Shown piece by piece: positions 12,286 through 22,249 of a DNA stretch of 64,000 nucleotides. The position numbers and the translations under genes were made by a program. Position 1 is the first letter of the stretch, and each line of letters begins with the position of its first letter. The notes under the pieces were generated by a model. The model made no database searches. It was not told the origin of the DNA and worked only from the letters and a program-made list of their open reading frames with translations. The DNA is from Agarophyton chilense. Its lineage: Eukaryota; Rhodophyta; Florideophyceae; Gracilariales; Gracilariaceae. The stretch covers positions 124,001-188,000 of the forward strand of contig JARGXX010000105.1 in assembly GCA_030374765.1 (NCBI GenBank), in the 5' to 3' direction.

Positions 12286-12843
12286 ATGTCGGAATACAAC
12301 TATGCAGACCCCATAGCCGAGCCAATCACGCCAAAAGAACCTGCCGCTGTCACGCTGTACACACCCGACATAGCAGTCACCGCACCGGTGGCATCCGCCG
12401 CAGCATCAAAGAATGATGCTATATTGAAAATCCGCCCGAAAAGGAGGATCGTAAAACCCAGCAACAAATCTGCACCAAATATAGCGAGACGTCTCGATTT
12501 TGGTACCGGTATTCGCGGCGTACTTCAACCGGTTGCCCGTAAAGTGCCTGAATGGAGCGATTACGCGAAGCGCCTTATAAAGTTAGTCGAGGAAAATCAA
12601 GTTAAGAGACTTGAATTGAATACAGCCTTTAGTTTAACCGAGATTAACGCATGCCGAATTGAGGTCAGGTTTAAGTCACATTTAATTTGCACACGCGTTC
12701 TTATTCCAAAAGGAGTTTTCAAAGACACCGATGCAAAAGAGCGCGTTACAGCCGTTTGCTTGAGCACTTTAAGTACTATTATCCTTCCTATTGAAGGTAT
12801 TTGTTCTTTTATTCCTGTCAAAGTAAATATGTATAGGAAATAG
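12286..12843 (+). CDS. Unknown 185-residue basic protein
   Basis: An intact reading frame starts MSEYNYADPIAEPITPKEPA and ends VNMYRK. The first 60 or so residues are Ala/Pro/Thr-rich and probably disordered. A basic cluster RPKRRIVKP (about residue 50) could be a nuclear localisation signal. The C-terminal third is hydrophobic, with beta-type alternation and three Cys. I recognise no domain. The N-terminal 116 or so residues lie in unique DNA and the remainder lies in the 925-bp repeat, so a truncated duplicate exists at 11223-11433. A TATA-like box precedes it. The IS3-type fragment lies on the opposite strand about 75 bp downstream. It could be a host gene, a transposon gene or a plasmid-type gene; the sequence does not decide. 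Confidence 0.6.
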   Translation: MSEYNYADPIAEPITPKEPAAVTLYTPDIAVTAPVASAAASKNDAILKIRPKRRIVKPSNKSAPNIARRLDFGTGIRGVLQPVARKVPEWSDYAKRLIKLVEENQVKRLELNTAFSLTEINACRIEVRFKSHLICTRVLIPKGVFKDTDAKERVTAVCLSTLSTIILPIEGICSFIPVKVNMYRK

Positions 12844-13558
12844 CTCTACTGAGCTCATTTGTTATTCTTAATTTTGGTATGCTTTTTGCGTGACGTGCTC
12901 CCCAACTTGTACCCGCTTATAAGTTAGCTCTGTTCTGTTTTTGATCTTTCATCGTCTGGTTTACGAATTGTATTGGTGAGAGGCGATTTAGGCTCGTATG
13001 GGGTCTTTGTGTGTTGTAGTCAATTCTCCATTTTTCGATGATGCGCTTTGCTTCACGCAGGTTGGCAAAGAGGTGTTCGTTGAGGCATTCATCCTTTGCC
13101 CAGCAGACAATTTGCGCAGCGAATGTCGAGAGGGACGTAGCCTGGCGTTAAAACTCTCCACAAAGCCGTTCTGCATTGGTTTTCCTGGCGGATGCTCAAA
13201 ACGTTCGCAGAAGAAAACAAATCAGCGGTGGCCCAAGATGAACAAACGAAGTACAAGATACGCGAGTTTAAAGAGAAGAACAATCTCCAAGTTTATATAG
13301 TCTGTCAAAATTTTGAACACGTGTATTGTCTCCATGAGGTTGCTTCCACAAATATTGTAAGGGTAAGTAGCGCATTGTGGTGGAGGTCATGGCGGGGTCT
13401 AAGACGATCTTTCAATCATTTCGACAAGTTTTGTTTAATTTACGAGGGTGGCAATACAGTGCTTAAAACCGAGGGCCCGCACAGCACGTAATGGTGCCCC
13501 ACTATCTTCATTCCGATCATTCGGACAAGATGGGCGTAGCCAGTTCTTCTTTTCTCTG
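12633..13558 (+). repeat. Direct repeat, copy 2 (926 bp)
   Basis: Partner of 11223-12147. One extra G (near 13363) shifts the offset from 1410 to 1411 bp. The last shared bases are TTCTCTG, after which the two copies continue differently (12148 onwards and 13559 onwards). Confidence 0.97.
12917..13197 (-). pseudogene. IS3-family transposase C-terminal fragment, copy 2
   Basis: Duplicate of the fragment at 11507-11787, with the same 41-bp frame-breaking insertion between FNARLR and DECLNE and the same terminal stop (12917-12919). Both copies carrying the same lesion shows that the fragment was broken before the segment was duplicated. Confidence 0.85.
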
Positions 13559-13848
13559 CGGTTGCGGTGCTTACGGTAGCCACTAATTTTTTTACAAAAG
13601 CTTGCGCTCTTTGTCAGTGATTGATAAAGATTTTAGTCTTTCTTTGTTCGAAACCTGGAGACATAGTCAGTACAATTGAGTACATGTTTGCAGTGCTTGT
13701 GGCGACACAACATTACGCATTTCTATCCATCATCTGTGTTCATATGCCGCGAAACACAACCGTTGCGAAATACGTGTTGACAGAGAGGTATTCCCATATT
13801 ACGTTCACACGTGTCAAAGCAGATAGGACATTTCTTGGGATGGTGGAT

Positions 13849-14150
13849 GCTCGAAACTTTCGCAGAAGAAAACAAATTAGCGGTGGCCCAAGATGAACAA
13901 ACGAATTACAAGATACGCGAGTATGAAAAGAAGAACAGTCTCCCATTATATAAAGTCTGTCTAATTTTGAACACGTGTATTGTCTCCATGAGGTTTCTTA
14001 CACAAATATTGTAAGGTAAGTAGCGCATTGTGGTGGAGGTCATGCGGGTTCTAGGACGGCCTTTCAGTCATGTCGATAAGTTTACTTTATTCTACGGGGT
14101 TGGCAATAAGGTGCCCAAAACAGAGGGTGCCCTCAGCAGGTAATGGTGAA
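13849..14150 (+). repeat. Third, diverged partial copy of the repeat
   Basis: From GGATGCTC to about 14150 the sequence follows 11780-12085 with many substitutions (for example GCGCATTGTGGTGGAGGTCATG is shared, while the next bases differ). It lacks the IS3-type fragment and the gene part. The break with copies 1 and 2 falls at the edge of the IS3 homology, so this copy seems to show the older, unoccupied form of the repeat. Confidence 0.8.
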
Positions 14151-14770
14151 TTTTTTCTCTTTTGGAACCTCACTGTAGCGTGACTGATGCGTTCCGTCCT
14201 TGGAAGGTGTCTGTCATCTTAGAGAAAATGTAAATCGTATGGGAGAATAGCAAAACTACTTAACGGCAATGTTGAAATAGCTTTTTGGCAACGTTAGAAA
14301 TTTTAATATAAAATCAGAAATGCCCATTAGTTTCGCCATCTTAATCACCAAAATCTGTTCAAGTTTAGAGGGTTCTAAGAACAGTTCATCATGGCTCACC
14401 GGAACACGACATGAAAAAAAATGCGAGATTCAACGTTTTCAATCATTCACTACACGGTTCTCAACTAAGAAATAATAAAAAGTGTCTTTTTAGACTATTG
14501 ACAACCTTCGTTTTTGCAGTATAAACGCCACTAAAAGATCTCACACAATGATGAATTACCATAGTTCATACGAAAAACTCCTCTTCAGCTCCTTTTTTGT
14601 TAATGCTTTTTCTCGTTTACTGATATCCACCAGCTACTTTGAACATAAATCTTGGCCGCACGTAATCTGTGTTAACGACATTACCGTACTCCACAACAGA
14701 TGACATCATTTCAAATTCTTATTCATGCCATCTTCATCCATGACACTAAACCTCTACTTCGGAAGCTTCA
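14150..14770. other. Gap without recognisable gene
   Basis: AT-rich sequence, and I see no coding or repeat signal. Confidence 0.5.
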
Positions 14771-14772
14771 AC

Positions 14773-15190
14773 TGAGGCCATAAGTGCTGCACGGGCTGAG
14801 CTCGTGTGCCATTGTTCTAACAACAATTGGGCGTAGTCCGAGTACTTGAAGTGCGGTTGAGCTCGACTCACACCATATTTCACATTGCTTGTTACCGGAT
14901 CTGGGCTCGACCCTAGACCACAAGTGGTGCACAAACTTAACTTGTGTGCAAGTGTTCAATCAAAACTATTGCTTAGCCCGAGTATTTGAAGTGAGTTTGG
15001 GCTCAGCCTACACTTCATTTCATATCGCTTGCTACGGGTTTCGTACTCCGGCCCAGAGCACATTTGGGGCACGAGCTTAGTCCGTGGGCCACTGCTCCAT
15101 CATCCGTTGGGCTTGGCCAGAGTATTGGACACTTCATGTGATTGGACGCAGCTAACTTTTCATTTCATGTTTCTTGCACTGGGGCTTACC
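14773..15190. repeat. Diverged tandem repeat, about 140-bp unit, three copies
   Basis: The marker CCGAGTACTTGAA (14838), CCGAGTATTTGAA (14978) and CCAGAGTATTGGA (15117) recurs every 139-140 bp. Each is followed by a CATTTCA-type block and a GCTTGTTACC / GCTTGCTACGG / CTTGCACTGG block, and preceded by a TGTGCCATTGTTC-like block. The units have diverged strongly, so it is an old array. Its function is unknown; a short satellite is the simplest reading. Confidence 0.75.
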
Positions 15191-15199
15191 CGACAGTCT

Positions 15200-18100
15200 T
15201 GAACTTGTTAACTAGGAAACTGTGAAGGTAGAGAGAGGTTTTCTTCAACTCTTTGCAGTTTATATACATGTGTAGATAGCATAAGTCGTTATTTATGCAC
15301 TTGAAAAGGGTATTCTTACCCATGGAGACATATCGATATCCGTTGGATGTCTTGTAGATGTCCTAATGAAGTACAGTAGTTTTTTTGGATATTCGTACGT
15401 TATCACCTTGATGTCCAAAAACGTCAATTTAAAAAACTGCCCCAATTGCTGGATGCACATGTGACGTACCAGAGATGCCTCATGACATCGAAAATATCTT
15501 TTGGCTATCCTGTCACGTTGTATGCCCTTCTTCCGGTACAGTTCCGGAATTTTTATAAGCTGGTAACTCTGCGCCGGAGTAAGTTGAACGTCTATTGCTT
15601 ATCCATTGTTCACGTCAGCATTTGGTCATAGCGAAAACATTTTACCGCCTTGGTTGTCACGTCCCACTATAGTATTTAGTTGGGCTGGACCTGGGACAAA
15701 AAGGACAAGCGACCCAAGCATGGTCTGTCCCAGTTGTGCGGCGGGAACGCGTCTTGTCTTTATAGCAGTTTTTGCGCGATATTGCAATAAATTTCGTGAC
15801 GCAAAGCTCTTCGACGGTGACTGGAGACAAGGAACTAGAGCGACAGGTTGCAGCAACCACTTTTAAAAACGCAAGTGAAATTGGAGCGCTTTTTTTTGAG
15901 TAAAGACGGGAATGGAGTAAACTTTGTTCGTAGATGTTCTCAGAACATGGTGACCCATTTTCGCTCTGCTCACTTTAATATATGCGCCCACTCTTATACA
16001 CGTTTACTCTCCCCGTACCTCGTTTTTCCTTTGCTCCACCTGGTCTTCTCCCTCCCTCACAGGCGTCGGGAACAGCTTTCCTTCTCTGCGCCCGAAGAGC
16101 CCACCCACGCTCAGTACTTCCTACGTCTAGTTCCCAACCACCTTCCACACCACGGCACACCAGCCTTACCCTCTCCAACTCATCCCATTCGCCTTTCCCT
16201 CTCTTGCTTGTCCTCTACCGTTACGTTCTGCATCCACTGCTCAGGCGTGCACTCGGACACACTCACTACAAGACCATCGACCTCCGCTGCCAGCTGCACC
16301 TCCGTCTTGTCGCCAGCACGCTTGCTGTCGCTGTCACAGTGGTGGCCTTCATTCAGCTCAGCTCGTCCCACTCTGCAAAAGCTCTTCTCGCCACGACCCA
16401 TCCACATCTCAGACGCCAGCACCCTGACAATTCCCCGCCGAAAAGTGATCCATAGGGGCACGTGGCCCACCCACCGTGCCTCTAATAACCACTTTGCCTG
16501 GCACTTCTATATTTAGTGCCAGCGTCTGAACCAATGCCGTTCGTCATTGGATGTGAAACACAAAAGCACGCACTTCAATTGCTGCATTCGCGACAGCGGC
16601 GTGCTCCAACTATTTTCTGGATTTGTCGCTTTTCGCAACAAACCCTCGTTAACCGCCCCGATCCCAGTGTCCGCTGCTACTGCTCTTGTTGTGGTTGGTG
16701 TGGGTCCTGTTGTTGCTGGGCCTGGGCGTGCGCCTATTGCTGCTGGGCCTGGCAATTGCACTCCATGTTCAGCGCCTGTCACAGGGCCGTGGTGCTCATG
16801 GCCCTGAACCAACATCGCACGTCCAATGGCGCCATCCGATGCTCCGAGAGCAGCACATCCACCGACGAGACCTGATAAACAGCGCAGTGTAGCCCGCTCA
16901 CTTCGGAGTTGTGTCGCATCGACTCAATATTCCTTTCGCCGTACACCTCTGACAGCTGCGCATTGACCTTGAACGGGTGGCTTTCAGTAGCAGCAAACAC
17001 GCGCTTGAACAGTAGAATCACGCTCGGATGTCGCAAGATATACGACACCAGAAATCCAAAGCTGGGGTACCCCGACGCCGACGTGTTTGACTGTTTGACA
17101 TTGGCGCCGGTGGGTGGACCGTGGGCAATGACAGGTGAGGCAGCCTATCAGGCACCGCGTGCATATGGTGTGGCTGCAGCAGCTGTGGATTAGCGGCAGC
17201 GCCTGCGGCGGCGCTACGGCGCACACAGTAGCGGAGGCAGGGAGTAGAGCAGCGCACGATCGCGCTCGGACGGCATTTCAGCGGTCGAGCTTCTCTCTTT
17301 TCGCGAGTAACACGTAAATGCACACGCACTTCTGTGACATATGCACATGTGTACTGCGAAACAAGAACTCAGTCTTTCAAAGCCACGTGTCGTGCTTGCA
17401 GATCATATGAAGGAAGCGACTGAGCACGGCCGCCATCCCCAGCTTTGCAAGCCCCGTGCATTCGTTTTCGCCTCCTGCCTCACCGCCCTTTTCCCGGTTT
17501 TGACGTCCTTCGCCCACAACGAATTCGTCACGCACCACGTGATCTTTGAGACACGTTTGCGAGCGTGAATTTACGTAGCCAACACCGTCCACAAAGTTGG
17601 TGTTGTACAACTGCGCCTCTTCGTCCGACGCCGCGTCGGGCACCCGCGGCACTCGGCGACGCGGTTATCGATTCAACTTTTGTTGGGAAAGAAACGCGAA
17701 GTGCTGCGGCTATAAAGCCAGAAGCGCTCTATCGTTTGTAGCTGATAAAAGCTGTAACGGTTCGTGTGTAGTGCCGGTGGTATGCACCCCGCGCGTGGTG
17801 CGTGTCAGCAAGGCCACGCGCTGTCGATGCACTTTTTCTCTGTCGGGCGATGGAACAATATCGGCGTGTAAACCACGAGCGATATGTAAAACGCTTCTGA
17901 GTATTGTGGGGGGGAGGGGGGGGATGAACAATCGACGTAGATCGCCTTTGACGACACACGTAGGGCGTCTCTTATACGGGAGCCATGGTGCGTAGGCTAC
18001 TTGGCGTTTGGCTACGTTAAGGCAGAGGGGAAAACGGCTGTTGACGCAAAAACGTGCCCCACGTATAGCCGCTGTTCGCGCCGCTGCAGGTCCACGGCGC

Positions 18101-19600
18101 CGCGATGCACGCACGCTGCGAACATAGACGTTAACTACCCCCTCAAGCACAAGACACTGATTCTCAAACCGAATAAGTCACGCACGCGCACTAGAAAAAA
18201 GGGGAAGCAGGAGGGATTCAATTCATGTGTAGAAACCGACAGTGTGGCGCTAGGGTATGGCTCATACGCGTTATGGGATAATGCATAATGTGGAGTTGAA
18301 GAGCCCGCAGCGTCGCACGTTCCTAGCAGTCGTCGCGCGACATCGCTAGTCGCTTCGTGCAGCATAGAGCCATGAAGGGGACGGGCGATGACAGCATGGA
18401 AGTGACTAGTCAGGGAGGCGGCTAAAGGGAACGGCGGCTACTGTAGGCGACAGCCGGCTGTGTGATAGGCGTTGGTGAAGGAGGTGTAGTGTTGGGGCTC
18501 CGTGAGGTTGAGAAAAGGTCGGGAGATGAAAGGCTGGTCTGTGGTGAAGGAACGGGGGCAAGTAACGTTACAGGGAGCTGTACGCAGCGCTGGTTTTGAT
18601 GGTGCGTCGTGTTTTGGCCTCATGGGTGCTGCTGGATACCCTGGCAAAGCGCTGCGCGCGAGAGCGCCATATGCAGCAGAATTCTGTTTTGTAATAGTTC
18701 TGTTGAAAATATCGTTTAGATATCGGGTAGAGAGACAGCGAAAACTATGGTCAAAACCGTAGATAGCCGCACAGCAAATGAAGTCGGTTCATGTGCGCGT
18801 TCCGCCCTCTCCTACCCCCCAGTTGGTTACCTCATGCTGACACCCGCCCCCTCTTCTCTTCTCTAATTTTATCCCCCCTCACAACACTTTCAAACCTCCC
18901 ACCTTTCGCAGTGGCTCCCCACTCTCTCTGAAGCCCCCTCCAGCCTGTTTTCCCCCCCCTCTTCCCCGCTCGTCACCCTTTTCTCGTTCTCTCCAACGCT
19001 GTTTTCTCAGAGCCCCGACAATGCATCACACCTGACCCCCGCATCAATGTATGAGCTTTCGATGCGACCCACGCTCCCTCCCCTCCCGCGTCGCAGCCGC
19101 TCGTGGAGCCCATCCCCCGCCCCCACCACTACTCATCAACCACCATAATTATGTTTTTCTTTCCCTCTCATACTTCTGTCCATCTTACTGCTTCCAACGA
19201 GGCACCTCAGCGCCAGCCTGATGACAACCTCTCGCCACGTCTGCAACCCCCGCCAATTGCAACTACCACGTCTTCATATCTCACAACTCGTGCGCCAGTA
19301 ACACGGCTCACCAACTAACTTTGCAGCTGCAACAAGAATCAGACCAACACCCACAACCACTTCCACCACAGCCGCCACCAATTTCCACTGCACTCCGAGG
19401 AATTGGCCCCCGAAAGCAACGCTCCGTCCACCCCGTCTCCACCACCCGTACAAAGGCCGTCCATAACCGTCCTTCAACCCGTATTCGTTCCTTACAAACA
19501 TTACGCCTTCTCAAGTGATTTAGATTCTGCATACTTAACTCAATGAATCCGCTGACATAGAACACCCCGCGTTCCCAGGCGAGACGCTTTCTTTCCTGCC
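15200..19600. other. Long stretch without a gene I can support
   Basis: Between 15.9 and 18.7 kb the DNA is GC- and CpG-richer than its surroundings and has many overlapping open stretches on both strands, none with a recognisable domain. The most protein-like is on the minus strand at about 17110-16779 (contains SYILRHPSVILLFKRVF). It might be one exon of an unknown gene, but upstream stops and the lack of a start leave this open. A G-run lies at about 17906-17925. From 18.77 to 19.1 kb the plus strand is strongly pyrimidine-rich. Confidence 0.4.
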
Positions 19601-19661
19601 CTCCAGTTTCCACTGTACACGTCCCGTTCGCTTTGCTACCGCCGTCACGGTGGTCCCATTC

Positions 19662-20419
19662 TTCGGCTCCGAGGATATGGGATTGGTGTGCCTCTAAATT
19701 GATCGCGCTGCCACAAATGCCACCGTTGACGAGCTTAAGAAGTTCGGCTTGGTCCAATTCATGGATCTTAATCGGAAATAGGCTGACTTCCAGCGCTCTT
19801 GCTCAGCCGAGATCGTCACTGCGATCATATGCAACGTCGCTTCTGTTTCCTTGTAGCACCAATTGAGCATGACCGTGGTAAACGATGGGCGTCAAAATCT
19901 CAAGCGAAAGAGCGCTCTATTTCGGAAGCGCGTTTTATCGTCAAAAGGTACCACCCACTTTCTTTCGAGTCAATCTGTTGCCATCCGTGTTCCAGGGCAT
20001 TTGGGAATCTTTTGGTATTGTGGATTACAAGGAATTAAATCTCATTCGGTTCGCTGTCTGTACATGCCACTTTTTGTGCGCAGGTATGTTTTGAAATATT
20101 AGTTACGGTTTCCTAATATTGGCAGTCGCCGTTTAAGTCGTTTTAATTAAATCGCATGTTCCGCTCAAAGATAGGTGATTATAAGCAAACTTGTTTTCAT
20201 GGTCGACTCATGGTTCTATTTATGGGAGCTTTCTCCATAATTACTGGATTCATCTACAACAAATCCTTTTCTGTACCACGGAATCTCTTCTATTTTCGCT
20301 GGGAGCTCACTGCCGCTTGTGCCGTGGCCTGCAGAGTCGACAATTATGACATACCAGGTGATGTGAAAACTTCAATACTTTCGTACTCCAGAGGCTTTGG
20401 TTCGGTGTTGGAAGGGTAG
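19662..20419 (+). pseudogene. V-type ATPase subunit a: broken, internally deleted copy
   Basis: The plus strand encodes remnants of the roughly 100-kDa membrane subunit a of the vacuolar proton pump, in the correct order. First is SEDMGLVCL, then ATVDELKKFGLVQFMDLN and, one frame over, CDHMQRRFCFL and EHD (the N-terminal domain, about residues 10-80 of the family). Next is PPTFFRVNLLPSVFQGI, then GIVDYKELN (about residues 370-400), and finally MGAFSIITGFIYN (about 440-460 in the first membrane region). In-frame stops (TAA at about 19695, TAG at about 19778, TGA after GMF) and frameshifts break it. Some 300 codons between the EHD motif and the PPTFFR motif are deleted, and the membrane domain with the essential Arg is absent. 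No introns interrupt the kept parts. It is a decayed gene copy, perhaps retro-copied or carried by a transposon; the functional gene must lie elsewhere. Confidence 0.88.
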
Positions 20420-20578
20420 TGCCAATGATTTTTTGTAATTCCTACAATATGGAACTGTCAGGTTCTTTTTGCCATTTAGAGCTTAAACTATACTGCAATT
20501 AAAAAAACATATCATACATCACTTATTCGAATGTCAAATGTGATATAATTACCGCAGAGATCACAGAATATTCATGGA

Positions 20579-21530
20579 TCAAGCTATGGATAAGTTGTTA
20601 ACAAAATCTCTCTTTGCAAATTCAGCGTCTACGAAGTCCTGCTCTTTTAACTCGCTTTTGAATCCTTCGCTGGCCTGTATGCAATGGAACCCCATGTCTT
20701 TCGCTTGGTACAATTCGCTCTCAGACATGTGGAAAAAGAGCTCGATAAGCAGGCTCATTTGGCACAAGTGGCACTGAATACGTGCGGGAAATGATGTCCA
20801 GTTCGACATCGTGCACGTTGGCCTCAATGTTATTGCCAACTCTATAATGTTGCTCATCATTTTGCACATGAGCGCCAGAAACTGCAGTAATTTCTTTATG
20901 ATCATTTACCGCATTTGATACTGAATTCTTCATACCATCCTGAATTTCGATTGATTTTTGCTGTTCTTGGGTTAAGCTTGTAGCAGTTCCCAGTTGTTCA
21001 TCTTTTGCAGCGTCATTAACCACTCTCACTGTTCTAATTACTTATGCATTGCTTTTCTCCTGTTAAGCACTAGGATAATGACGATCGAGTCAAAGGCTCT
21101 CCTGGATAAGCATATTCACAGCCCAATGGCCTTCGGCTTTTTTGATGATTCGACAGTGTCTCTCAGTTCTGGACCGCAGCTCGTCTACCAATGTTTGGTG
21201 ATTACGAACAAACGCTCTGTGTGTAAGCTTCCCTTCATCCGGTTTACCTAGTACTGAGTAGATATACTCCCGTATGCTTGGTGTCACAGCATGCACAAAC
21301 TCCTGGGATATTGGTTGCTCCTGATCATGCTCACGACCTTGAAGTACTGACACTTTTCTGCTGAAAATCTCACGCATACGCCATTGCGAACCTTTCTCTT
21401 CCACTCTATGTTTGTCTTTGCGAGGAAACTCGATACGTGTCGGTATGGGCAGGATAAGTTCTTCGAGAGGCATTGAGTTTCCGCTCCCGCGTTGCTCTTT
21501 TGACTGAAAGGACTGGTCTGTAGGGCTCAT
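20579..21530 (-). pseudogene. Unknown minus-strand coding remnant
   Basis: A start at 21530 opens 146 residues (MSPTDQSFQSKEQ...). The same frame, after three stops within about 60 bp (tga, taa, taa near 21090-21045), continues as a further roughly 100 residues (21029-20721), and a one-step frame change then gives a last acidic segment to about 20579 (SESELYQAKDMGF...). Composition (Glu, Gln, Lys, Asp) is protein-like throughout, so it is either a gene with two short introns or a pseudogene. I recognise no domain. It is divergent from the Tnp2-type transposase remnant to its right and could be a second gene of that transposon. Confidence 0.4.
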
Positions 21531-22249
21531 GATGAGCGGAGATTGACCCAGAGTCTAGGAAGGGAGAAGGAGTGTTGGTGGCGCCAGATATGGAAGACTT
21601 GGAGAGGGAAAAAGGGATGGTTGGCAGAGACGATAGAATTGGAGAACGAGTAGGGGCGTCGAAGCGGCTGTTTCTGTTTTATGCATTACTCTGAATAAAG
21701 TTTCGGTTCGATATGGCGGGATCATTATCCATTCGAACTAAAAGTCGGATGAGAATCTGTAAGTTCCAGCATCATTTTATTCTGTTTCGTGTATCTAACT
21801 TCAATTCCAAAAACTTATTTCGCTCTTCCTGCTTTTCCATGGCGGGAAAGAGAAGATTTCGACAGAACTCTGGCCCCAGATCATCCGAAAGACCTAGTTG
21901 TCCATTCTTTCCGGACGTAAGGGAAGAAGAAAAGCAGCGGCTCTTCTTTTGAGTTATCTATAAGAAGCTCTTTATTATAAAGAATAGAGGTTTATCTAAG
22001 ATTCAGGCACTGAAACTCTTCATGATAGAAGCAGTATGTTCCAAGGTCAGTTGTGATGCAGTTATGAACTGTAACCGTAGAAGGTCAGGAGTGAGAAGAT
22101 ATTACGAAGTCATGTGTAGCCAGGATTATGGTCCTATTTTTCACTCATGTCCTAGTGAGTAGCGCTGCCCCAGTGAGGGCAATGGGCAATCCGTGTCATT
22201 CAGCCACAAATATTGGTACATATTGGTTTCAGAATGGATCGCTGCTCTT

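Noticed and set aside
15848-16516. 222-codon plus-strand open stretch in the CpG-rich block
   Set aside because: Equally long frames on both strands, composition-driven, no domain.
19308-19757. 149-codon minus-strand open stretch
   Set aside because: Overlaps the V-ATPase a remnant on the other strand and is made of low-complexity Cys/Gly sequence.
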